Shown here piece by piece: positions 1-5,468 of a stretch of DNA of 5,504 nucleotides. This stretch comes from Elusimicrobiota bacterium (lineage in GTDB: Bacteria > CG03 > SLGR01 > PWQF01). The stretch is from NCBI GenBank assembly GCA_003557485.1, contig PWOI01000047.1:1-5504 (forward strand), read 5' to 3'. Positions within the stretch are counted from its first letter, which is position 1; each line of letters opens with the position of its first letter. The notes under the pieces were generated by a model. That model made no database searches and was not told the DNA's origin. It saw only the letters and a program-made list of their open reading frames with translations. Position numbers and translations under genes: made by a program.

Positions 1-3000
1 AATCCGCAACGCCTTTCAAAGCCAGAAGCCTTCTGGCAAGATTTTTTCCACTGTAAGGAAAACTGACATTAGGAATATATCTTCCGTAGCTGTCTTGGAC
101 TAACTGCGAGGGGCTTGAAGTTATACCGGAAAATGTATCCTCTATGAAATGAACAGCGGGATTTCCGCTTATTCTACCCCAGGCATCCCCAGATATTCCG
201 GAAAATTCTCCCCCTCTCAGATACCCCTCGACTTTTGGGGTTTTGGAGACCAGAAAAAAAGTTTTATCAACCTTATTATTTACTTTTCTTTTAAAACCGT
301 CTAAAAAAGAGCCGTATATTCCCACATCCACAAGCATAAGATTATTTCCCTCAGGAACCCCCACCGTTTCATTCAGGTAATACTGTAAAACATCAGGCGA
401 GGAATTTCTTATAATAGAAGAATTTATATACGCGTATTTAAGATTTCCATCTCTTACAAAAGGGTATCTTTCCGGATATTTCTCAACCATAATCCTAGCC
501 GTAAGATATGAAGAAAGGCCGTCCCTGGCTATAAACAGAACCGTAGTAGGATGACCCTTTTCAAGCTGTTTGTTTAAACCCTTCAATATATTGTCTGCAA
601 AACCCGCCAGCATGGGAGCATATTTATCCATTGAAACCCTATACAGCTTCAACTCTGGAGCCCTTTCGCCCATTTTTTTAACCCCCTCTATCTGTTCAGG
701 GCTATATCCCGCGTCTCCCAGAAAGCTTTCAAAGCTGCTAAGTAAACCTGAAGTGTCTGTATCCAGGTCCTGTTTTATTTCATGGGATGAAAAAAGAAGC
801 CCCACAAAATCAAAGGTATGAAGTAAAAACTCCTGCAATATGTTAGGTACAAAAAATCTGTTCAGCAGAATATGGCCCTGCTCGTGGAAATCTACCGCAG
901 AATGAAGGATATGTCCCGGCTCAAGGTGGTTAATCCAGCCGGACGGGATAGGTTCACCGGCTACATCCCGGCCGTAAAGAAGCGCCTTAGCCCCATTCCA
1001 GGCAGCAAACGAAACCCCTGCCGGGGCAACTGCAAGAGTCCACGGCGAAACAAATATGGCCGAAACAATACCCGCCGCAGCCAGGCCTGACCATAACGCC
1101 ATCGTTGTGAGGGCCCCGGATACGGAAGATTCCTGTCTTCCGGTTTCTGCCGGCCCCCGGCTCTTGGCCTCTTCAAAAATTTGCTTTGCATCAATCTGGT
1201 TAGCGTCCTGAACTCTCCCCTGGCTGTAGGTAAATAAACCCGGCTCTTCATTGTTAACGCTGACAAGCAAATAGGCTTTGCCGTCACTCACCGCCGTATC
1301 AAGGCTTAATTCCAGCTCATTGCCTGTTGCTGCCTTGTAGCTTTTCTTATAGCTCTCTATCAGTAATTCCGACTGCCGGGCAAACTCCTCCGCGCCGGGG
1401 CAACTATCCTGAAGGACGGCAAGCTGCACTACTATTGCGGGAGGAACCCTGTTTTCAAGCAGATACTGCCCGAAAGCCGTACTGACCGCAAGGCGCTCGT
1501 CTATCAGCTCATTGTAGTCCAGTATGTTATCTCCCCTCAAAAAACTGTAGTACCTTTCTATAACTTCTGATGTATGCGAGGTCACCCGGGGCAGAACAAG
1601 GCTGTAGGATATCCCTTTCTCCCTTAACAGCTCCGCTATCCCGTCGCTGTGGAATCCTCCCGCAACCATAACCGAGACCTTCCCGTTTTCAGGGGCCCGG
1701 GAGGCGAAATTCTCCACAAAGTATATGTCCCTCTCTTTGGCTCCCTCGTAAAACTGCCTCATCTCATCAACATACGGCGCAAGCGCCCTCAATAGCGAGT
1801 CTATACTCCTCATCCTGTCTCCGTAAACAGGCACAAGCCTACGGTACGCACCGCTGAACTCACCGGTTCCCCCGAGAAACTCTTCAAGCTCCTCACGGGT
1901 CACCTGGTTCAGTAAAAACTTAACCAGAAGCTGGCTGTAATCGGCTACAACAAGAAGGTCCCTCTCCCTGTCGCTTCGGGCAAGAGATGCGGATACGGCA
2001 TCTATTACCTTTTTCTCCTCCTGCACAACACTGTAGGTGTTTATCTGCTGCATTGCCTGCATGGCTTCTATGTAATCGCGCAGGTTTGAATAGCTGCGAG
2101 AGGAATATATCTCCCTTATAAGCTTGCTGTAGACAGGCCCGGGGGAGCGGAATATGTCCCTGAAACGCCCGAAGACTCCCTCGCCGGAAGGCATAACGCT
2201 TTCTATAAGCCGCTCGTACTCTCTCTGGACCCTGTTTTCGTTTATCCCGGCTGCCTTCTCCGAGACCCTCATATACCCGGCATATTCCGCCGATATATCT
2301 GATATGGATATCCCCGCCCGGCCGGCCCACTGCCTAAGGTAGCCGTGAAACCTCTCGGCGCTTAACTCGCCGCGCCGGTAAAGAAAATACTGGCTCCGGA
2401 AACGCCTTAAATCAGAAGAGTATTCCCTCCCCTCAAGGTCCCTTACAAGCCTGCTTAAATCCTCAAGAAGCTTTACCGTCTCAGGCCTGCGGTTAAGCGA
2501 CGACAAAAGAAGCTCAAGGTCCCTATCGTAAAGCTCCTCGTTCTCTATTCCCAGTAAAACCGGCTCCGGGCCGTTCATCACGCTGTAGCCCTCGGGACCC
2601 CTGACAAGCCCCTGCCTCATAAAATAGTCAAGCACACGCTCCTTTACTCTCTCATCGGGTATTGTTGACATTATGGATGTGTCTATTATCTTTCCGGCCG
2701 GGTCGCCCTCAAGCCCTATAGCCTCTATACCGGCGGTAGTATCTATGGACTCTATTATGTGCTTTATGTTCTTCTGCACCTCGTAGTTGACGTGCAGGTC
2801 TTTTATCAGGACAAGGCGCGGGCCGGTCCCTCGGGGGTCGTACTCCTCAACCACCTGTCCCAGCGATACAGGTATGTCCAGAACCGCAACCGCAACCGGA
2901 GGAGAGAGGTACTGCGCGTAGGCATAGTCGTTTATTACAGAAGTGAAGACCATTCCCGCCGTTATCACCCAGCAGATTATTTTTGTGTATATACTTGATG

Positions 3001-3010
3001 CAAACTTCAT
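1..3010 (-). CDS. Large exported multidomain protein, 3' end outside window (at least 1003 residues)
   Basis: One minus-strand frame stays open from the ATG at 3010 to the window edge without a stop. Residues 1-32 form a Sec signal peptide (MKFASSIYTK, hydrophobic core, likely cleavage after AYA). Residues 66-82 carry LVLIKDLHVNYEVQKNI and residues 447-457 carry VMVAGGFHSDG. An early D-x-H...Q and a late GGFH..G recall the ChaN/TraB/erythromycin-esterase group; this assignment is inference. From memory the same pattern occurs in long Omnitrophica proteins. A hydrophobic stretch lies at about 634-680 and HEQGH (an HExxH pattern) at 709-713. A C-terminal module has FIARDG at 826-831 and LVDVG..GS at about 893-901, resembling the second half of some HAD-like proteins in polysaccharide clusters. 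The start overlaps the upstream stop as ATGA; only a weak AAGG lies 12 bases upstream, so translational coupling is likely. The coding frame is secure, but the function is unknown. Confidence 0.9.
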   Translation of the reverse strand, partial: MKFASSIYTKIICWVITAGMVFTSVINDYAYAQYLSPPVAVAVLDIPVSLGQVVEEYDPRGTGPRLVLIKDLHVNYEVQKNIKHIIESIDTTAGIEAIGLEGDPAGKIIDTSIMSTIPDERVKERVLDYFMRQGLVRGPEGYSVMNGPEPVLLGIENEELYDRDLELLLSSLNRRPETVKLLEDLSRLVRDLEGREYSSDLRRFRSQYFLYRRGELSAERFHGYLRQWAGRAGISISDISAEYAGYMRVSEKAAGINENRVQREYERLIESVMPSGEGVFGRFRDIFRSPGPVYSKLIREIYSSRSYSNLRDYIEAMQAMQQINTYSVVQEEKKVIDAVSASLARSDRERDLLVVADYSQLLVKFLLNQVTREELEEFLGGTGEFSGAYRRLVPVYGDRMRSIDSLLRALAPYVDEMRQFYEGAKERDIYFVENFASRAPENGKVSVMVAGGFHSDGIAELLREKGISYSLVLPRVTSHTSEVIERYYSFLRGDNILDYNELIDERLAVSTAFGQYLLENRVPPAIVVQLAVLQDSCPGAEEFARQSELLIESYKKSYKAATGNELELSLDTAVSDGKAYLLVSVNNEEPGLFTYSQGRVQDANQIDAKQIFEEAKSRGPAETGRQESSVSGALTTMALWSGLAAAGIVSAIFVSPWTLAVAPAGVSFAAWNGAKALLYGRDVAGEPIPSGWINHLEPGHILHSAVDFHEQGHILLNRFFVPNILQEFLLHTFDFVGLLFSSHEIKQDLDTDTSGLLSSFESFLGDAGYSPEQIEGVKKMGERAPELKLYRVSMDKYAPMLAGFADNILKGLNKQLEKGHPTTVLFIARDGLSSYLTARIMVEKYPERYPFVRDGNLKYAYINSSIIRNSSPDVLQYYLNETVGVPEGNNLMLVDVGIYGSFLDGFKRKVNNKVDKTFFLVSKTPKVEGYLRGGEFSGISGDAWGRISGNPAVHFIEDTFSGITSSPSQLVQDSYGRYIPNVSFPYSGKNLARRLLALKGVAD

Positions 3011-3564
3011 AATGACGGGCCGCCTTGATAGGCAATAAAAAAACCCGCGTTATCTGATGATTTAAACGCGGGTTTAAGAAAACCTCTATAACCGTAAACA
3101 GGGTCTATGTCAAACCTCTCCGAAAGATTTCTTATGATCTTCTGAAAGGGAGACAGGAACTCTAAAAACCAGCTCCTGTAATAACAGAGGCGGCTCTCGC
3201 CCCCGGAAGGTTCTGCCCGGAAAGTTCTCTTTGAATCCGAAAACCCCGCAACGGCAAAAAAGAATGCCCAGATAACAATAACAAGAAAAGAACTGCCGGA
3301 CGAAGAGACAATCCCCGAAAGAAAAAGAAGATCCTCAACCGGACGGCGGCTATCGGATTCTGCGCCGGGATCATCCTGCTCCATACCGGTGGAGGCCCTG
3401 TTTATATCTATCTCAGCAGAGGAGACCGCCAGGGATTCCATAAGGGTGCCGTAAAAACTGCCCGCCCCTTCACTGACCTGGAAGAACCCGGCAAGAAAAG
3501 TAAAGATAAATACTGCCGCAAGCAGCACTGCCAAACCATTTCTGTTTTTGCTTTTTTTATACAT
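3007..3564 (-). CDS. Membrane protein of unknown function, 185 residues, coupled to the large exported protein
   Basis: I do not recognise a family. The ATG at 3564 has a good ribosome binding site, AGGAAAG at 3574-3580, nine bases upstream. Residues 2-9 are basic (KKSKNR) and lead into a hydrophobic segment at about 11-29, either an anchor or an uncleaved signal. A polar, acidic loop follows at about 30-88 (EIDINRAS, EQDDPGAESD), then a second membrane segment at about 91-107 (FLVIVIWAFFFAVAGF). The C-terminal 78 residues are soluble and start with SKR, so by the positive-inside rule both ends should be cytoplasmic. The stop overlaps the start of the large gene as ATGA, which suggests that the two proteins act together. 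The last 22 codons run through a terminator hairpin, so the C-terminus may be a late read-through extension. An array of 11-bp repeats lies upstream. The frame is likely real, but conservation is untested. Confidence 0.75.
   Translation of the reverse strand: MYKKSKNRNGLAVLLAAVFIFTFLAGFFQVSEGAGSFYGTLMESLAVSSAEIDINRASTGMEQDDPGAESDSRRPVEDLLFLSGIVSSSGSSFLVIVIWAFFFAVAGFSDSKRTFRAEPSGGESRLCYYRSWFLEFLSPFQKIIRNLSERFDIDPVYGYRGFLKPAFKSSDNAGFFIAYQGGPSL
3034..3075 (-). terminator. Intrinsic terminator embedded in the 3' end of the 185-residue gene
   Basis: On the minus strand a perfect 11-bp stem (AAACCCGCGTT with AACGCGGGTTT, arms 3065-3075 and 3041-3051) encloses a 13-base loop. It is followed by an uninterrupted run of seven T (3043-3037, the first three in the stem), then ATT. 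There is no T-run on the other side, so it works only leftward. It lies within codons 164-175 of the 185-residue gene and ends 26 bases before the ATG of the large gene. A terminator inside an intact frame suggests attenuation or partial read-through into the large gene. Confidence 0.8.
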
Positions 3565-3582
3565 TTTATTCAGCTTTCCTTA

Positions 3583-3643
3583 CTATTAGAATACGGTTTC
3601 GATATAAAATATATGTGAAATCATTATGAAATATATATGAAAC
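3583..3643 (-). promoter_or_regulatory. Promoter region with four 11-bp direct repeats (Pho-box-like array B)
   Basis: Read on the minus strand, four consecutive 11-base units fill 3643-3600. Their cores are TTTCATA, TTTCATA, TTTCACA and TTTTATA, starting at 3642, 3631, 3620 and 3609, an exact 11-base period. The variable four-base parts are mostly A/T. A weak -10 follows: TATTCT at 3588-3593 or TCTAAT at 3585-3590. The array sits 35 bases before the ATG of the 185-residue gene. Direct repeats at 11 bp are the known layout for PhoB and OmpR-family regulators, which stack head to tail on one DNA face. The regulator is inferred; the repeat is directly visible. Confidence 0.6.
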
Positions 3644-3653
3644 CTATTTAACC

Positions 3654-4796
3654 TTACCTCTGATAGTGGTTTGCCTCAAAAACCATAAACCGTCTTCTAA
3701 GGGCTGCAACTTCTTCCAAATCAGGTTTCCTCTCATCCGCAATATTCAAACCTATAGTTGCCACCGCCATCCCGTGTGAATACAGCTCCACTGTGAGGTC
3801 TTTTTCTATCCAGCGCCCTATGAGCCTGCCTTTCTCATAGTAGAACTTTTCTTCCACCTTTCCCTCATAGGTTACATAAGCGGGACGCCCGTGGTTGTAC
3901 CAGGTTATCATATCCGTTTCCAATTCCCTGCTGTAAACAAGGCGGCTGCCGACCCATTTAAACTCCGTGACAATATTTCCCGCCATATCAACTGAATATA
4001 ATTGCCTGCCGTCCTCATAAAAAGTAATTATTTCACTCTCCTCGTTCTTAACAGATTTAAGGGCAGTAAAACCCCGGTCATTTTTCCCGTAATTGTAGGT
4101 TGCAATAAGGCGGCCGTACCTGTTATATGTTTCGGACATCTGCCCGTCTTTATTGAAATAGGTAACATTACTGTAAGCGTCAGTCCTGCTCAACAGACGA
4201 CCGGTATCGTCATCATATGAATACCTGGCTACTTCGTTTCCTTCAAAATCCAGTTCCTTGACTGCCCTACCCCGCTCGTCATGGACAGTTCTTGACATTG
4301 TAAGCTCATCCACTGTTAAAGTCGCTATCTTGCCGTACTCGTTATACTCAACGCTTCTGACAAGGTTGTTTTCTGTATCGTACTCGGCTACAAGTTTCCC
4401 CCCGTAGCCGTACTCTTCGTAGGCGAGAGTCTCCTGCCGTTCGTTCTCAACTCTGACCCGGCTGGTACCGGCTTCCCTGACCCATCTTTTCTCTATTTCA
4501 CCGTCCTCGCCCCTGTGGTGCTCGCGCCTGCCCCCTATACTGAAAGTCATCTCTCCGGCAGTATCTATATTAACCATAACTTCCCCCCGGGAGGTGGTAA
4601 GCATAACGTTACCGGACTTATCCCTTACAACAAGGGGACGGCCGGGAGTTATCTCAACAAGACTCTCGGACCTCTGGAAAACAGACTCGTCCATCCTGTA
4701 TATGCTTGAAGGGTAAAATGAGTAGGGGTCGCCGGCTTCTGCGCCGGCGCATATAAAAACAGTTATAATCGTGATAAGCAGAACAATCTTCTTCAT
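3654..4796 (-). CDS. Exported YD-repeat (RHS-like) protein, 380 residues
   Basis: The ATG at 4796 follows AGGGG (4803-4807) by six bases. Residues 1-21 are a Sec signal peptide (MKK, IVLLITIITVFI, likely cleavage after AEA), so the mature protein is periplasmic or external. From about residue 126 to 345 the protein is built of degenerate repeats of roughly 20 residues of the YD type: YGYGGKLVAEYD, YNEYGKIATL, HDERGRAVKELD, YDDDTGRLLSRTD, YNRYGRLIATYNY, YEDGRQLYSVD, YYEKGRLIGRW. Such repeats form beta-strand shells in RHS and teneurin proteins. At 380 residues it is far shorter than typical RHS toxins, and it has neither the RHS core signature nor a separate C-terminal toxin: it ends in a short charged helix (ERKPDLEEVAALRRRF). 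A structural or surface-binding role is more plausible than a toxin. It has its own promoter with a repeat array. Confidence 0.9.
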   Translation of the reverse strand: MKKIVLLITIITVFICAGAEAGDPYSFYPSSIYRMDESVFQRSESLVEITPGRPLVVRDKSGNVMLTTSRGEVMVNIDTAGEMTFSIGGRREHHRGEDGEIEKRWVREAGTSRVRVENERQETLAYEEYGYGGKLVAEYDTENNLVRSVEYNEYGKIATLTVDELTMSRTVHDERGRAVKELDFEGNEVARYSYDDDTGRLLSRTDAYSNVTYFNKDGQMSETYNRYGRLIATYNYGKNDRGFTALKSVKNEESEIITFYEDGRQLYSVDMAGNIVTEFKWVGSRLVYSRELETDMITWYNHGRPAYVTYEGKVEEKFYYEKGRLIGRWIEKDLTVELYSHGMAVATIGLNIADERKPDLEEVAALRRRFMVFEANHYQR

Positions 4797-4825
4797 ATTT
4801 TTCCCCTATATATCTTCTTCGTCTG

Positions 4826-4831
4826 ATTATA
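4826..4831 (-). promoter_or_regulatory. -10 box (TATAAT) for the YD-repeat gene
   Basis: A perfect TATAAT on the minus strand lies 29 bases before the start codon and 16 bases after the TTTCA core of the nearest upstream repeat unit. No good TTGACA is present; the repeat unit covers the approximate -35 position, as expected for a promoter that needs an activator. The leader should be about 20-25 bases. Confidence 0.6.
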
Positions 4832-4842
4832 GAGTACTGTAT

Positions 4843-4886
4843 AAAAATGAAATATATTGGAAAGCTATGTGAAAGGAGTGTGAAAC
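4843..4886 (-). promoter_or_regulatory. Four 11-bp direct repeats (Pho-box-like array A)
   Basis: On the minus strand four abutting 11-base units have cores TTTCACA, TTTCACA, TTTCCAA and TTTCATT, starting at 4885, 4874, 4863 and 4852, an exact 11-base period. The first unit begins GTTTCA, just as in array B. The E. coli Pho box consists of 11-base units of CTGTCAT plus four A/T-rich bases, so period and core are similar though not identical. The array lies between the terminator at 4910-4938 and the TATAAT at 4826-4831, a good place for an activator. Control by a PhoB/OmpR-type regulator is inference. Confidence 0.65.
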
Positions 4887-4909
4887 GAACTAAGAGCAAG
4901 AAATACTAT

Positions 4910-4938
4910 AAAAAAAGCGCCCGGCAGAAACCGGGCAC
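4910..4938 (-). terminator. Intrinsic terminator of the small exported-protein gene
   Basis: On the minus strand GTGCCCGG (4938-4931) pairs with CCGGGCGC (4924-4917) around a six-base loop, giving eight pairs with one G-T wobble. A run of seven T (4916-4910) follows directly. It lies 33 bases after the stop of the 124-residue gene and separates that gene from the YD-repeat transcription unit. Confidence 0.85.
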
Positions 4939-4955
4939 CTTAAAGAAACAGTGTT

Positions 4956-4971
4956 AAACTGAATTCAGTTT
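4956..4971. repeat. Perfect 16-bp palindrome next to a stop codon
   Basis: AAACTGAATTCAGTTT is a perfect inverted repeat without a loop. It directly abuts the stop codon of the 124-residue gene (4972-4974). It could form a small weak hairpin upstream of the terminator or bind a dimeric protein. It has no T-run of its own and is not a terminator. Confidence 0.5.
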
Positions 4972-5346
4972 TTACCTTCGTACAATACCACTTACCCTTA
5001 CAACCCTGAGTGAATCCAAACCGTACTGGCGGGTACTGAACGGGACCCCGTGTATGATTACTTCTTCGCCTTCAAACTCCCTGCGAAGAATATTTGTAGC
5101 ATCCCCGAATAAGAGTATACGCTCCCCGCTGTTAAGTTCCATTATAACATGTACCGGTTTTTCAACGTGGACGGGCAGATGCTCCGAACCCTCAACAGGC
5201 AAGAGGAGAATCCTGCCGGTAAACACCTCCCGTTCTACCCGTTCAACGGAAGGGGCATCAACTTCATCCCCGTCCCTGCCGCACCCGGGACCCGCAAAAA
5301 AGAACCCTAAAACAACTGCACACATTAAAAAACTTTTTATTTTCAC
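4972..5346 (-). CDS. Small exported beta-rich protein, possible lipoprotein, 124 residues, GTG start
   Basis: The start is a GTG at 5346, chosen because AAGGGAG (5355-5361) lies eight bases upstream and because a signal sequence begins right there. Residues 1-21 are basic then hydrophobic (MKIKSFLMCAVVLGFFFAG), followed by GPGC with Cys22. This could be a lipobox, but proline at -2 is atypical, so lipidation is uncertain. After an acidic linker (about 24-40) comes a compact domain of about 80 residues with alternating strands: VFTGRILLLPV, PVHVIMELNSGERILLFGD, EEVIIHGVPF, SLRVVRVSGIVRR. The glycine and strand pattern recalls small OB-fold or similar beta-barrel domains of exported proteins; this is a guess from pattern. 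No catalytic motif is visible. It is apparently monocistronic, with its own promoter and terminator. Confidence 0.85.
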   Translation of the reverse strand: MKIKSFLMCAVVLGFFFAGPGCGRDGDEVDAPSVERVEREVFTGRILLLPVEGSEHLPVHVEKPVHVIMELNSGERILLFGDATNILRREFEGEEVIIHGVPFSTRQYGLDSLRVVRVSGIVRR

Positions 5347-5391
5347 TTTAAAATCTCCCTTTACTTCCGTATCTGCCAGTTTCTGATTAAT

Positions 5392-5419
5392 ATTATACTA
5401 AGAAAAACCCCGGGTTCAA
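5392..5419 (-). promoter_or_regulatory. Sigma-70-type promoter of the 124-residue gene, overlapping a terminator stem
   Basis: On the minus strand TTGAAC (5419-5414) and TATAAT (5397-5392) are separated by 16 bases. The -10 is perfect and the -35 matches at four of six positions. The -35 lies in the second arm and loop edge of the terminator hairpin at 5407-5439, so one DNA segment seems to serve as both terminator and promoter. No 11-bp TTTCA array is present here. Confidence 0.6.
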
Positions 5420-5439
5420 GCCAAGCCTGAACCCGGGGT
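5403..5439 (-). terminator. Strong intrinsic terminator after the gene at the right edge
   Basis: A perfect 12-bp GC-rich stem (ACCCCGGGTTCA, 5407-5418, with TGAACCCGGGGT, 5428-5439) encloses a nine-base loop. On the minus strand it is followed by five T (5407-5403, the first in the stem) and CTT. On the plus side CTGTTTTCTC follows, so weak rightward activity is possible, but no plus-strand gene approaches it. Confidence 0.8.
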
Positions 5440-5468
5440 CTGTTTTCTCTAAGCCTCCGCTCAGTTTC

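Noticed and set aside
570-821. Plus-strand open frame of 83 codons
   Set aside because: It is antisense to the C-terminal module of the large gene; no promoter or domain is visible.
961-1287. Open frame of 108 codons on the minus strand
   Set aside because: It lies entirely inside the large gene in another frame. Its product is rich in arginine and proline with no recognisable domain, and the main frame has the motifs.
1920-2330. Open frame of 136 codons on the minus strand
   Set aside because: It is a shadow of the large gene in another frame, with low-complexity basic composition.
3391-3414. EIDINRAS in the 185-residue protein as a ComEA-like helix-hairpin-helix start
   Set aside because: Only a few residues match the usual IDLNTA pattern; the following residues are acidic and lack the hairpin glycine pattern.
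3600-3643. Possible CRISPR-like or satellite repeat
   Set aside because: The 11-base units abut without spacers and lie at promoter positions, so an operator array is a better explanation.
3654-4796. RHS polymorphic toxin with immunity gene
   Set aside because: There is no RHS core signature and no separate C-terminal toxin domain, and the next gene downstream is a membrane protein behind its own promoter.
4654-4899. Minus-strand open frame of 81 codons overlapping the promoter and the start of the YD-repeat gene
   Set aside because: It would run through the repeat array and the TATAAT, and its end is a frame shadow of the YD-repeat signal peptide.
5054-5386. Plus-strand open frame of 110 codons
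   Set aside because: It is antisense to the 124-residue gene. It has a serine- and threonine-rich composition and no ribosome binding site, while the minus frame has a signal peptide, promoter and terminator.
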